DNA from: Thamnocephalis sphaerospora
Taxonomy: Eukaryota > Zoopagomycota > Zoopagomycetes > Zoopagales > Sigmoideomycetaceae
Assembly: GCA_003614735.1 (NCBI GenBank)
Contig: KZ992532.1
Location: 1-34,341 of the forward strand
DNA: 34,341 bases
Direction of reading: 5' to 3'
The translations under genes and the position numbers were made by a program. Shown here piece by piece: positions 1 through 11,860 of this stretch; the stretch's first letter is position 1; each line of letters begins with the position of its first letter. Below the pieces are notes generated by a model. The model was not told where the DNA came from. It made no database searches and saw nothing but the letters and a program-made list of their open reading frames with translations.

Positions 1-9
1 GCACCAAAT

Positions 10-267
10 TTAAGAGGTCAAAAGCACATCGTTTGCGGCGTAATGCGGCGTGACACATTGCCCTGTTTGAGCAACTTTTGGAGGGTCAATGATGTTGGAT
101 CGCATGCTAAGCGCAATACGCTGCTCTGTGCGCGTTGGGCTGCGGAAGAACCCAAACGCCGACGTGTCAGCTGCTCTGAGCGATAATAAACTCGCTGCAG
201 TCATCCCAGTCGTTTGATAGAAGATGCGCGAGCTTATTTTCATTTGTCTAGAAGCATCCAGCATCAT
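10..267 (-). CDS. Possible hypothetical protein or first exon
   Basis: An 85-codon minus-strand reading frame starts at 267 and stops at 10, divergent from the EIPR1 gene that starts at 394. The N-terminal half is basic and Ser/Thr/Ala-rich with few acidic residues, as in a mitochondrial presequence, but I recognise no family. It could be a short gene, the first exon of a gene continuing to the left, or chance. The 126 nt between the two starts would be a shared promoter if the frame is real. Confidence 0.2.
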   Translation of the reverse strand: MMLDASRQMKISSRIFYQTTGMTAASLLSLRAADTSAFGFFRSPTRTEQRIALSMRSNIIDPPKVAQTGQCVTPHYAANDVLLTS

Positions 268-393
268 GCGAGTGTGTTAGGCGACAGTGCATGGACTACC
301 TGAGATGGACTAGCGGCGCAGTGGAGTGGGCTAGCGACACAGTGTCGCTTGCTTCTTTCCGCCATTCATTACCACGGCCGCTACGCACTCGTC

Positions 394-2154
394 ATGCCGC
401 CTCATCTTGGGCCACCCGAGCCGACATTTGTGCATGGCCTGCGCCACCAGGTAGAGGCGGTCGGTGCGGCAGCAGTCTTTTGTTTGCTAATGCGCTAGAA
501 TGCGACTGTGCTGCAGGCGCGCTGTCTGGCCAGTCTGCCGGCTGCCGAGGACCGGTCGCTGTTTGTCGCGGCAACCTGGAGTCCACAGACAAACAATGAA
601 GTGCGCACGCGATTGCTGGCAACCAAAGAATGCTACAATGGCGACGACTGACGGCGATACTGATGCTTAGGTGCATTTAGTGGAAGTGGACGAGGAGCTG
701 CGAGGCACACCGCTGCGGGCACGCGTCTTTCGGCATAACGCGGGTCTGTGGTGCGTCGCTGGACACCCGCGGCAGCTGGAATTGATTGCCTGTTGTGAGG
801 ATGCATATCCTGAGCGACCAGTCACTCTACTACGCATACCCGGTCTGTCGGACGCCGTGCAAGGCACCGAGCCATCCAACGCAGCTGTTGATGATACGGT
901 AGAGCGCGTGGCCAGCGGCGAGAAGCGCACTCGCACGCGCCAATCGCTCGACAAAGTAGCCACGCTTGCCTCTGCAGAAGCGCCTAGCTTGGTTGAGTGG
1001 CAAGTGACCACGACCGCGCGGCGTAAGGCGGCACGCTAACACGATCTTTGGCGCACAGGCTGGCATGGGAGCCAGTGCATGGCGAGCAGCTGTGCACAGT
1101 GAGTGCCAATGCACTGCACATTTGGTCTTGGACAGGAAATAACGGCGGTAGTGAGCTAGCGGTGAGCAATCGCGCAGATTTGAAGATTGTGGCGCTTCAA
1201 GTTTTGCTGATATGCGCCGTAGATGAAAACCACGCTGCGCTTACCGCAAGGCGAAGATGATGCCAGGTCCAGATCGCCTTTTCTTCGCGCAGCCTGGAGT
1301 AGACACCGTTCAATGCTAGTTAGCACTGATGGATCCACAGTGCGTGGCTGGGATGTGCGCAGTGAAAAGTGAGTGCTAAACGACTGTGTGCGAGCTATGT
1401 GCCGCAAGCGGTGGGGTAACCATGATGCAAGACAATCCTACGCAGTGCCGTTTGCGCACGATGGCTTTGTGCGTGCAGTTGATTGCAATCCAAATGTGCC
1501 GCATCACTTTGCAACTGGCGGTGACGATGGCATGGTGCGCATTTGGGATGCTCGGCGGCTGGGTCACTCGCTGCTGGAGCTCGCTGGACACACCCACTGG
1601 TAGGCAGACAGAGCGGGTAGCAATGACATCGCCGTATGCATGGCTGACCAGTGTGCGGGCTAGGGTGTGGTCGGTTGCCTACAACGAGATGCACGACCAG
1701 CTGCTGCTTACCGGTGGCAGTGATGCCCGCGTGAATCTTCAAAGCGTGGTAAGCACATCGTCTGCTGCGTACGGCAGCGGTGATCCAGGTTCGCAGGATG
1801 AAGAGGCGGATGAGGACGAAGAGGATGGGGCAGAGGGCGACAAGGCAGCCACATCACTTTCAGTGCCTCGTCTAGGCCTTGTAGAACTGAGTCGACGCTC
1901 TACATCCAGGTCAGTCATCGCTGAAGATGTGATTTACACTGTTGAATCTAATCACTTGGGACCATGTCGTATGCGTGCACGCTTGCAGGCGGCCTGTTGA
2001 CGGCCTGGTCAAGACATACACCGACCATGACGACAGCGTGTACGGAGTGGCATGGAGCCACGCAAATCCTTGGCTATTTGCGTCTGTCTCCTACTCTGGT
2101 CGGCTCCTCTTCTCTCAGGTGCCCAGCAGCGAAAAATACAAGATCCTACTGTAG
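394..2154 (+). CDS. EIPR1: EIPR1/TSSC1-like WD40 protein (GARP/EARP-interacting)
   Basis: WD40 beta-propeller protein. In animals EIPR1 binds the GARP and EARP tethering complexes and acts in endosome-to-Golgi traffic and dense-core vesicle sorting. Exons: 394-450, 517-600, 671-996, 1059-1161, 1223-1368, 1432-1599, 1664-1909, 1989-2154; they join in frame to 431 residues (human 387). Family landmarks are HGLRHQARCL near the N-terminus, [54 protein letters not shown], the Asp/Glu-rich insert (about 1795-1850) and the ending [20 protein letters not shown]...[11 protein letters not shown]. Start chosen because residues 14-23 align with the family N-terminus. Intron 1 could instead end at 498, adding six in-frame residues, and the donor at 997 (GTGGCA) is weak; the other junctions restore conserved codons. 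It ends 183 nt before UTP4 in the same direction; the two are not functionally related. Confidence 0.9.
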
Positions 2155-2165
2155 TCATGTCAAGA

Positions 2166-2171
2166 AATAAA
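2166..2171 (+). terminator. AATAAA poly(A) signal of EIPR1
   Basis: Canonical AATAAA 12 nt after the EIPR1 stop codon and 167 nt before the UTP4 start. An A-rich tract follows at about 2203-2220. Confidence 0.5.
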
Positions 2172-2337
2172 CGCCAAGCGGAGCTAGTGGTTGGAATGTC
2201 GAAAGAAAAAAAGAAAAAATGACGCTTTGGTGTTGTCTCCGCGCATCTCCATCCTCCTTGCAGCTCGCCTGCGCTCGACACCAGCCTTGCTGTAACGAAA
2301 GCCGCCTACACTGCTACGCGCAATCGACCACGGCATC

Positions 2338-5300
2338 ATGGAGTTGCATCGGTGTCGATTTGTCAACTACACGCCTGCTGCCATAAGCGCAGTGGCATTC
2401 TCGCCGCGCACTTACCGCCGCGTGTACCTGGCGTGTGGTCGAGCTAACGGCGACGTGGAGATTTGGGATCCGGCCAGCAACTGGACGCTGCTCAAGGTGA
2501 GTGCTGGGTGTATGGCGAATGTCGGGCCGCCGGCTCATCGCGGACGACCCTCAGACGATTCCGGGAAGTGAGGAGGAGGCGCTTGAGACGCTCGCGTGGG
2601 CACACCAGGTGGAGCCAACGGACGAACAGCCGGACGACCCAGACTACAAGCAGGAGAAGCGTCGGCTGACGCGTGAAGCACCGCGTCTGTTTTCAGCCGG
2701 TCTAAATGCGCTCGTCACCGAATGGGACCTAGAGACGTTGCGGCCCAAGGTGTGTGTGTGTCTAAAGCGAGTCGCGAGCATAGACGATGAACGGCAGAAA
2801 CTCACCGCAGCATAATGATACGCAGCAACGCCTGGACTCGAGCGGTGGCGCAGTGTGGTGTATGGCTGTGAATCCCCAGCAGACGATGCTGGCCGTTGGA
2901 TGTGAAGATGGCTGCGTGAGACTGTTTGACATTGCCGACGGCGAATTTGCATATCTGCGCACCTTTGAGCCGACCAAAGGTAAGTGGTGCAATGTAAATT
3001 AACCGGCAAAGTGGCGTACATTGGCTGACTGGATGCATGCTCGATATTTTAGCACGCATTCTGTCGCTGGCCTGGAGCAAGAGCGGGCAGTATCTAGTAA
3101 CTGGCTCTGCAGACAGCTGCGTGCGCAAGTGGGATGTCGCTGCTGGTGAGTTGCTGAATGTGCGTGGTGTTTGCTCACCTCGCTTAGCTAATGTGTTGCT
3201 GCGCAACACCAGGCAGGATGCAGCTACGCATGACGGTAGGCAAAGAAAGCAAGATGCAGACGACAGTGTGGGCAGTGTTGGTGCTCGGGTAAGGCGGTCT
3301 GCAGTCGCTGAAAGCGGAGGAACACTGTCGCTTATACGCATCGCCTATCAGTGACGACACCATCGTAAGCGGCGATTCTCTGGGCCGAGTTCTTTTCTGG
3401 GACGCCAAACTAGGCACAGTCTTGCACACGCTGGATCATCACAAGGCCGATGTGCTGTGCCTTGCTGCAGCAGACGTGAGTGGGCAGCGAGTACGGCAAA
3501 GCATGCCATTGGTACACAGCTCATCTCGCATGTGTTGTCTGCTTAGGATGCGGTCGTATACTCGTCGGGCGTGGATCGCAAAGTCAACCGGTACAGTCGT
3601 CTCGATAAGAAGAAGCGCAACAAGGCCAATGCTTCCGGCGATGCCGATAGCGCTGGTAGCTGGGTACTTTCGGCATCAGCGCGTCCGCACTCGCACGATG
3701 TTCGTGCACTGGCCGTCTGCCCAGAGGTGCCCATCAATGCTATTGTCTCGGGCGGTAAGCGTGCATGTTGTCGACGTCATACCCCTCGGCTGCTAACGAG
3801 CACTGCGATGTATTTCAGGCATCGGCGTTCAGCTGGTGGTGTGTCGGCACAGCTCGTTCCCTAGCGAGCGCAAGCAATATCTGCCGTTCAACCCGGTGGC
3901 CCCGCTTGTTAGCATGGCGCCCGCTAGTCGACTGCTTCTGAGTCGATTTGACCACAGTGTGCGGGTCTGGAAGCTGGGTCAGAGCAACCTGACTGGTAAT
4001 GCCCAGCTGGAGATGCGCAAGCTTGGTGATCAGCTGGGTATGAAGGAGTCGTTCCGCATTCTTCTTGAGATTCAAGTTCAGGTATGCTACTTTGCTAGTC
4101 ACAAATGTCATCGACTGTAGAGTGTGATGGGTGGCTAACGCGTATTATTCATGTTAGGGTGCATCAAACTTGGTGGCTAGTGCAATCTCTCGCGATGGCC
4201 AGTGGGTAGCTGTGTCCGACTTGGAGCAGATCAAGCTGTTCCGCCTGCAGCCACATGTAAGTCGACATTGAGAAGGCACGCTTGGTTTGCTGTTCTACTA
4301 GCTGATGCTATTTCTGCGCGCTAGCCCGAGGTGAACGGTCGACTTGCTGCGCGCAAAATTACTGCTTTCCCGGCCCATCTGGGCAAGTCTCGCGGCGCGC
4401 TGCTGCTTGCGTTCAGCCCAGACTCGACCAAGCTGGTGGCTGCCACCCCTGACGCAACTGTGGCTGTGGCGGATCTCAGCGCATGGGAGAGCGGCGAGTT
4501 TCGCGTGGCCGAACTGCATCCGCCGCATGGGCAAGAGCACGCTGAGAACACGACGGCACGGTCACTCGACGTTAGCGCCGACGGACAGTGGCTGGCCATC
4601 GGTGACCTTGCCAACCGGATTAATGTATTCAACCTGGACTCGCTCAAGGTAAAACGGGACGCGCGGGGCGCACTAGTCAGCATTGCTAACGCGCTCGTCT
4701 TGTGTTTGCCAGCATCATGCCACCCTGCCCGGCTTTCAGTCAGTCCACACAGCACTGGCCTTTCATCCAGACTCGCAGCAGCTCTTTGTTGCGCTGGCAA
4801 ACAATGAGTTCTACGCGTACGACGTGGAACGGCGCCGGTTTACAGACTGGTCGCGTCGCATCATCGCATTGCTGCCGGACAGCTTCCGACACATGCGTGA
4901 TCACATCCTGGGCATCGCTTTCAGCCAGGCGCACCCGGAGACAGTGCTCTTCTGGGGAAGCACATTCATCAGTCGGGTGCACATTGACCAAATGCCGGCG
5001 TGCAACGATCAGAACGCGGCACTGAAAAAGCGGCGTCGGCCGCGCAGCGAAAAGCGGCAGTTCCATGAAGAAAAGGAGCAGGTGGCTGTGAAAGGAAAGC
5101 AGGAAAAGGAGCCGGTGGTCGTGAAAGGAAAGCAGAAAAAGAAGCATCACAAGGAATGGGAGGAGACGCTGCAGGAACCACAGGAGGAGTCGACGGCCAT
5201 TGAGTGCGATGTCTCGGAGCCGACGTCGCAGCAGCCGAGCCCGCCACGGGAAACCTTTTCGACGGTGCTGCGCTACCAGCCTTTGCTCCATGTTGGCGTG

Positions 5301-5396
5301 GTGGATGCACATCAGATGGTGGCGGTGGAGCGGCCGCACTTCCACATTATGCAGGAACTGCCGGCATCGTTCTATGCGCCGCAGTACGGCTCATAG
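2338..5396 (+). CDS. UTP4: UTP4 (Cirhin), U3 snoRNP t-UTP WD40 protein
   Basis: Nucleolar protein of the t-UTP/UTP-A complex, which starts assembly of the small-subunit processome on pre-rRNA and supports rDNA transcription. Exons: 2338-2496, 2555-2749, 2811-2979, 3053-3145, 3213-3288, 3352-3475, 3547-3754, 3819-4081, 4158-4256, 4325-4648, 4713-5396; total 2394 nt, 797 residues (yeast about 776, human 686). The N-terminus MELHRCRFVNYTPAAISAVA closely parallels yeast Utp4. Other landmarks are RLFSAGLNALVTEWDL, ARILSLAWSKSG, YSSGVDRKVNRYS, VLFWGSTFISRVHID and the terminal YQPLLHVGVV..MVAVERP. The whole protein is WD40 repeats, expected to form two propellers. A Lys/Glu-rich insert with a duplicated 11-residue unit precedes the C-terminal segment. 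All ten introns are GT-AG and 58-76 nt. Confidence 0.95.
5070..5135 (+). repeat. 33-bp tandem duplication in UTP4
   Basis: Two adjacent 33-bp copies (5070-5102, 5103-5135) differ at only three bases and encode EKEQVAVKGKQ and EKEPVVVKGKQ, followed by KKKHHKE. The copies are in frame, so the basic loop near the UTP4 C-terminus has grown by recent duplication. Confidence 0.85.
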
Positions 5397-5686
5397 TATG
5401 GCGCATGTGTATCGTTGTCGTTGCCGTCATCATCGTCATCGTCGTTGTCCTGCTCGCTGCTGTCCTCTGCTTGTCGGCCCAACTATTATTGCTCTGAAAA
5501 ACGCATAGATTGCCTTTACCGACCATTTGCTCTACCGGTTTTCTGGCGGTGATGGCGGGTGTACAGTGACACGGCTGTTCAAACAAAACGCGGGATTTAT
5601 TTGCTTGGTACCGCGGTTAATATTCAGCTTCTCGATACCGCTTTACAGGCCGGGCACCGTAGGGAGGAGGCCGTGGTCCTACAACG
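5397..5686. other. Convergent 3' region between UTP4 and CSTF3
   Basis: 290 nt between two converging genes. It holds a low-complexity GTC/ATC triplet stretch (about 5410-5455) and, on the minus strand, the CSTF3 poly(A) signal. I see no gene here. Confidence 0.6.
5596..5601 (-). terminator. AATAAA poly(A) signal of CSTF3 (minus strand)
   Basis: TTTATT on the plus strand reads AATAAA on the minus strand, 86 nt past the CSTF3 stop at 5687. Spacing fits a short 3' UTR. Confidence 0.5.
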
Positions 5687-6398
5687 TCACGTCAGCGGCA
5701 ATGTTCGCTTGCTGGGTCGTACGAGTGCCCGTGGCTTACCTCCATATTGGCCAGGACCGCCGTCAAAGTCTCTGCGCCGGTCCATAGGCGGCCCACCGCC
5801 AGCTGCGGGTGGTGGTGGATAACGGCCGCCACCGCGATGTGGCTCGTACTCGTTACGGCCATCCATGGGCGAGCGACTGCGATGGCCCTGCGCTCCTAGG
5901 GGCGGCGGCGGCGGCCGATGTGGCGGCGGCCGGTCGTATGGTCCAGGCCGACCAGCGCGGGGTGGCGCATAACCGCCTGCATGATGGGGTGGCGGCGGAA
6001 GCGGCAGATGAGCGTGGTGCGGGTGTGGGGGTCCAGCATCCGGCAGCATAGGAGCGTGTCGAGTGTCAGGGCCGCCCAGCGGCGGTGGAAAATCAGCAGG
6101 AGGAATGGGAGTTACTCGAATCAACTCCAGCAGCTCGTCAGCATTAAGCATTGGGCCTGAAAATGCCAATAGAGTGTGAGCACGGATAAACTGCGGGCCC
6201 ACTCACGCATCATCGACATACCATTGTAATGATTTGGCGGCGGCAGCGACTGCAAAAAGGCTCCGAGCGCGTCAGGCAATGGCGGTCCAGGCAGTCCGCT
6301 AATGGAGCCACCAGGGCCACCACTACGTGGACCAAATGCTGGACTGTGTCCTGAAGCAGCAGGCCGATGCTGTGACTGCGGTTGCTGCGGTTGCTGCG

Positions 6399-6429
<31 letters not shown>

Positions 6430-9384
6430 TTGTTGTGGCGGTGGCGGCATTGGCGGGCGATGTGCTTCCCACGACTTGAAGTCTGGTCGTGGGTACCGGT
6501 CTGCATCGATGGAACGCAGCAGTGCATTCTCCGGATCGGCAGGAGCACGCTGTGCCACAACGGGCGCCCGATCGACGGCCGGCTTTGTCGGCGTTGCTTC
6601 AGGCATACTACGACGCATATGTGTTGCTGCACAAGCCGTGCAGCATCAAATGCCATCAGATTAACTCTGAGTGCGTGCACAGACAATGCATACTTACCGC
6701 CGGTCTCCTCGGCAATAAAGTCTAGATCCATGTAGGTGTACCGCTGCGCAAACAGGTCAAACGAGGATGCTGTGGTGTTGGCAGAAAATAAGCCATCTGC
6801 GCATGGCTGGATCCATCGATGCGTCTTACCATTGGGGAAGGCGGTTAGATAGCGGCTTTCTGCTTCGCGCGCGCCAGTAAGTTCGCCATAGTCAGACTCG
6901 TAGGCCAAGAACAGCCTCCATGTTGGATCCGCCTTTTCTGTCGGCAAAGTATGAATGGTACGCTCGAAAAGAGCGCGTGTATCTTCATTTGCAGGCGTGG
7001 TTAGCTACTAAAAGATGCAGCATTGCAGAATGCGATAACTGGCTCGCTAACCACTCACTGTTGTCATCGTTGGTGCGGATGAGGTATGCAAGGTACTCGC
7101 GTACGTATTCCGCATCGCCAAACGATTTCAGGCCTAGCTCAAACACACGACCAGCCACACCGGCATCTTTGCTACAATGATACTCCATCAACGCTGCATC
7201 GTAATGCGCAGTAAGTAGACGCGCTACGGATGCACATTCTCAGTGTCCCCTACGCACCAGAAGCGACGAATAGATGATAGGTAATGTGTGGCGACTTGCG
7301 CGCACGGCTGAAAATTTGCCGCGCTGTTTTAATACCCTAAGCAATACGTGCACCAGCGCTCCAGATGTTAGTCGACCAAGGCGTGGCTGACCATGCGTGA
7401 ACCATACGGTATGCTCGCACCCACCTCTGAGCGTCGGGCAAAACGCATCATCATGACCCAGGCAAGTGTGCAAGTGCGCTTGGCCACATCGATGCGCTGC
7501 TTCCAGCGAGCCATAACCTCTTCCTTGGCCCGTGCACACTCGCGTTCCAGCATACGCTGTCGCTCACGCTCTTCACCATCCTCCTCACCCAAACGATTGG
7601 GTGATCTCCGGTTGCCAGCAGAGTGCGCGCTGGCTGCGCCCACCTGCTCCGCCTCTGCCTTGGCCTCTGCTTCCATACCGGTAATTTGTCCATTCAATGT
7701 CTCCAGAAACGTTTCATAGACTGCACGTGCTTCTGGAACGCGCTTCCGCTCTTCATACAGCTCAGCAAGGGCAAAATGCAGCAGACAGCTGCTCCCGCCA
7801 CAAGCATCAGCGCGTAATCCACAAATAAGCTGTGGGCTGTTACAGTCACCTACCTGGTCGGCAGCACTTCGATGCCAGACTTGTACAGGGCAATGGCCTC
7901 ATCGTGGCGATCCTCTTCAGCGGCAAACGTCGCTGCTGCAAACCTATTTTTACCACTCGTTAACACGTCGACTGCAACCAGCGCACATGAATCTGCGTGC
8001 TCACCAAATTTCCGAATAGAAACGCATCGTCATCACGGCCTGTTTGTATGCAAACGAGATGCGCGCACTGCGCGTGGCCGCATCTTCTATCCTGAGCGGA
8101 TCCTGCCTTTCCCATGCCAGATACCGATTCCACGCAGACAACTATTGCCATCGACAAATAAGTCGTCCATCCAGATGCCGCTACAAAAGTACAGCCGCAT
8201 GTTCCTGGTTGTTCCTACCTGATTGAGCTCTTTTTCAGTCCACTGCGAAGGCCGGGGCAGTGAGGAACGATTGAGCATCTCGGCCATTTGCTTGAGCTCG
8301 CGCACAGCTGCACGCGCGGTCATGTAAATGGGCGACTGCTCAGCCAAAAACTTTTTGGCCTAACAATGTGCAACGAGCGCGCATCAGTCCGCGTCCCAAG
8401 CGTCGCGCCGTTTCATCAGGTCGGTGAGCGCTTACCGTAACGCGGCTTAGGCCATTCTCAAATGCATCGTATTCACGCCAGAGCGCCTCGACATTTGTAA
8501 GCGGAATAGCAATGGCGCGCCGATACACACGACGCAGCGCGTCCATGCGCTGCTGCTCCTCGTAGGTAGTGCTGGCCTACATGCCGGTGTCGGCCGCGCA
8601 GGTGTCCGCAGCAAGTCAGCGTCGGCCAAAAGCTGAGCACATCTATTCCACGCAGACGCGCACCTCGCCAGCCTTGATAAAATTTACGTAATCGCTCCAG
8701 ATACCGCCTGCGTCCTTATCCACGCCAATGTACTGTAGCGCGGTCTCATACGCCTTGATCACCGTGCTGCGCCCAGCTTCGCCCGCTGTCTCGTTGGTTT
8801 GGCGTACATACGTCAGATAGGCGCGCCACAGGTCGACCGAGAGTACGTCACGCAGCGAGCGTGCAAAAATGGCTTCGGCAAGGTCAGTGCGGCCGACGTG
8901 CAGCTCAAACTCGACGTAGAGTGCCCAGTGGCGGCCCTACTCACGCAGCGCCAGTTAGTGCCGCATAGGCAGGACGGTTTCGGAGACTGTATGCATGCCA
9001 ACTCACGGAGCTTGGGAAGCGTTCTAGAAAGCGCTCAAACATATCGCGCACTTGTTCCTGGGTGCCCGCGCTCTGCGCCTCAGAAAGCAGCATCTGCCAG
9101 GCCTCCACGTCATAGGCATCCTTGGCAATGCGTGCTTCCAGCTGCGGCGCACGTTCGCTGCGTAAACGCATAGACGGGCGCGCGTTCTCGGCGGTCGTGG
9201 CAGTGGACGCAGCAGCAGCGCCCGGTTCGCCAGCCGAGGACGCCTCGCCACTAGCTTCGCCAACGGTCGTTTCTGCAGTCGTCATGATGGTAACGGTGTC
9301 TGTCGTTCCCGGAGCGCTGGCCGGCGAAGCAGGCACAGCAGGAACCGACGCGGCGCTATCCATCGCTGCCGCCCGATCAGCCAA
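5687..9384 (-). CDS. CSTF3: CSTF3 / Rna14 (CstF-77) cleavage factor with HAT repeats
   Basis: Scaffold of the mRNA 3'-end cleavage stimulation factor; the family is a HAT-repeat (Suf domain) homodimer that holds CstF-64/Rna15. Exons in transcript order: 9384-9007, 8936-8664, 8576-8436, 8359-8219, 8141-8005, 7943-7854, 7788-7425, 7336-7258, 7193-7059, 6982-6698, 6626-6222, 6156-5687; 2898 nt, 965 residues (human 717). HAT landmarks are [90 protein letters not shown] and [29 protein letters not shown] matches the C-terminal segment that in CstF-77/Rna14 precedes or forms the CstF-64/Rna15-binding 'monkeytail'. The extra length is an Ala/Thr-rich N-terminus, a charged insert, a Gln12 run and a Pro/Gly/Arg-rich tail. 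All junctions restore conserved codons. Confidence 0.95.
6373..6435 (-). repeat. Poly-Gln/Pro codon repeat in CSTF3
   Basis: Mixed CAA/CAG codons on the minus strand give twelve consecutive Gln (6400-6435), then a QQP pattern. Mixed codons argue for selection on the protein rather than a fresh CAG expansion. The antisense frame is a Cys/Gly run with no gene meaning. Confidence 0.85.
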
Positions 9385-9585
9385 TTAAGGCGCGTGCGAT
9401 CGCCGTTGTTCCGGTCGGCTCGCAGTCAAATGATAGCGCAGAAGCCGCTGGTGGCTCGATGAGCACGTGCGGGATGGATGCGAGTCGGTCGGTCGAGAGA
9501 GAGTAGCGTAGCACTAGTTGGGCGGTGAGGAGGAACGAAGGTGCAAAGACGCGTGTTCACCAGACATGCTATATTGTTTACAGAA

Positions 9586-11860
9586 TTAGCCGGCTGAGGA
9601 GCCATCGCCATTTCGCATCCAGCGCAGCATCAGCTGGCGGCTGTTGGCGCTTCCGGCTAGGCTAGCAGCAGCCCTCGTATATCGTGCGCGACTATGACCA
9701 GGGATGACCTTTTTGCGCGTACCAAGAGATGCCATGGCTCTGGCTGCCGATGCGCGCATGGGCTGATGCTGCCGCAGCTGCTGGCCTGTGTCGCGAGCCA
9801 GACTTGTCGATAAGGGTGGATCTGGCACGGTGCTGAAGCCAACTAGACGCCTGCGGCCACCCATGCCGTCATAGTCACGCATTCTGCTGGATTCAGTGCG
9901 TGCTACCGAGCGATGGCTTGCTGAGGAGCGGGTAGTGCGAGCAAGTATTGGCAACGGTGGTGGCAGCGCTGGCGTTTGTACCAATGTTGATCGCGCCGAC
10001 ACACTTTCCTCAGATAACCACGGACGATGCCTGCGCGTACCATCGCCATCAGCATTGCAAGCAGGATTTGCATCAGCCGAAAAACGCTTGCCCGCGTACC
10101 TTTCTCCAGCATATACATCCTTGTCGGTACAAGCATAAGAACGGTCATCACCTTTGGTGCTATCGAACGAGGTGTGCTGTGGCTGTGCAAACGCCGATGG
10201 CGATGTCGATCGCCGGGTAACGTTGCTTTGCTCTTCAGCAGATTCACCGTCGGCGTCGTCGAAGAATGCATCCAAGCTATAGTCATCATCTGCCATAGCG
10301 TGCTCCATCACGGCCGCCATGTCGTCCTCGCAGGCTGCTTCTCGATGACGTTTGGTGCCGTCCCTGTCTGTGCCATTACCGCTCTCCAGCAAAGCTTGAC
10401 ACTGTGCAAGCTCCATCTCGAGTTTGTTGTTTTGTTTTGTCAGCTTGTGCGCCTATTGATATACAGCGGTGAGCCGCAAATGATATAGATCCATCGTTGC
10501 GCCGTGAACCACGTCATGATACCTTTCGTTGCATTTCGGAAAGCTGTGAGCTAAGAAGACGCGAGTAATCTTCGGCACGTGCTAGCCGGCTGTCGCATTC
10601 CTTGGTAATGTCCTGGCACTCTTGCATTTTGCTAGCGACAGCAGATGTGAGCCCCTACAGCAACAGTCCGTCACCGCTGCGCAAGACACCCCACCGCATG
10701 GATGCATCTACATTGCTGCAGAGTGCGCGAAACGCCAGCTTCCGACCGTTTGCGTCTAGCTCTGTAAAGCGTGCGTATAGGCCGTCAATACTTGCCGAGT
10801 TATCCTGGTTCTGCAGTTGCTGGATGCTGCGGGACAACATCAGCTCGTATCGCATGACAACGGCGGCACTTCAAGTCCAATGCGCACCTGTTGACCGTCC
10901 GCCAGCGCTCCACCTCGCGCTGTAAAACCTGTAGACGATCCTGCGCTGCCATCATGTGCCGTTCTTTCCTTCCAATGACTGCAATGTTCTCATCAAGCTT
11001 ACGCTTCGCTTTCTCATGCTCGCTTTGCAGCGCCGCATACTTTGTCACCAGGTCATTCACCTGCACTGCATGCTTTTCCTGCAAATCGGCCAGCTCCGTG
11101 CGCATTTTGGCTCTCTTCTGTGCCATCCCCTCCTTCACTCGCATGGCATAGTCCTTCCAGTTGCCCACCGCCTCCTGAGCTTCTAGCACCTTGGCCTGGC
11201 CAAACCAATGCAGACGATATAATAAACACATTAGCCATAGTTGATGGCGTGCATGCATCGCGGTAACTTACCCGGCAGCGCGAAACCACCTCGTCCTTGC
11301 TTCCCTCAAGAGACACTTGAAAGTCTGGCCCGGAGACTATTTGCGGCCAATCCAGAAACAAATATATAATTTTCTGCGACGACTGCGACGGCACCCTACA
11401 CTGCGGACAGCGATTGCTACGTTCCAGACAACGCAGGATACTGAAACCATCGCAGCAATTCAGCGGCGGCATCCGTGCGCGCAGTACAAGTGCAAACACC
11501 CACCATGTAGAGTGGTAAACGTGGCCGCCTGCCGATAGAAACACCGAAACGCTGTTTATAAGCACATGCATCCAGGCAAGACACTCGCTACTACTTGCAT
11601 GGTAATGCAGCCACTGGAGAAGGATGGCCCTCCTGCACACTGTCTCCAGGAAGCGTGTCTAGACAGATGACGCACTCCATGCCAACAGAGCGCCCACCGT
11701 AGAGGCGAAAATGAGCAACGTTGAAGGGCAAGAGGCGCGTTGACAAAGATGGCTCGCAAGCGGCGCCATTGTTTACTTTGCCAGGGGCGCACGTGGTATA
11801 GCACACGTCACTTAATGCTTGCCGCCGATACACACTGATGCACTCGGCGGTATTTGACAT
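9586..11860 (-). CDS. TRAIP: TRAIP-like RING-H2 E3 ubiquitin ligase with coiled coil
   Basis: Likely E3 ubiquitin ligase; TRAIP ubiquitinates the replicative helicase at stalled or converging forks. Exons: 11860-11599, 11528-11504 (25 nt), 11440-11272, 11195-10888, 10826-10675, 10620-10523, 10452-9586; 1881 nt, 626 residues. RING residues 61-~115: ECVIC, then PCGHVYHSTC made by joining exons 1-3, then RCPQC, a C3H2C3 ligand set as in TRAIP, followed by IIYLFLDWPQ (TRAIP has a similar segment). Exons 4-7 encode a long charged coiled coil (EAQEAVGNWKDYAMRVKEG onward). The tail has YDGMGGRRRLVGF, like the FDGLGGRTKF segment of TRAIP; I see no terminal PIP box. Intron 1 has a GC donor (GCAAGT). 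Start is uncertain: Met 11860 or Met 11680; coding-type conservation with the neighbouring paralogue upstream of 11680 favours 11860. The 54-nt intron 10674-10621 is the least certain junction. Confidence 0.8.
11529..11598 (-). other. GC-AG intron in the TRAIP-like gene
   Basis: The donor reads GCAAGT after 'CCA T', and the acceptor CAG precedes 'GC GGC CAC', rebuilding TGC-GGC-CAC (Cys-Gly-His), which holds two RING zinc ligands. The nearest GT donor (GTAGTA) breaks the frame. The neighbouring paralogue has the same arrangement. Confidence 0.75.

Noticed and set aside
291-599. 102-codon plus-strand frame taken as the EIPR1 N-terminus
   Set aside because: Its translation does not fit the family; the frame starting at 394 with a spliced intron gives HGLRHQARCL, which does.
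6302-6664. Cys-run protein antisense to CSTF3
   Set aside because: The Cys/Gly run is simply the antisense reading of the CAA/CAG codons.
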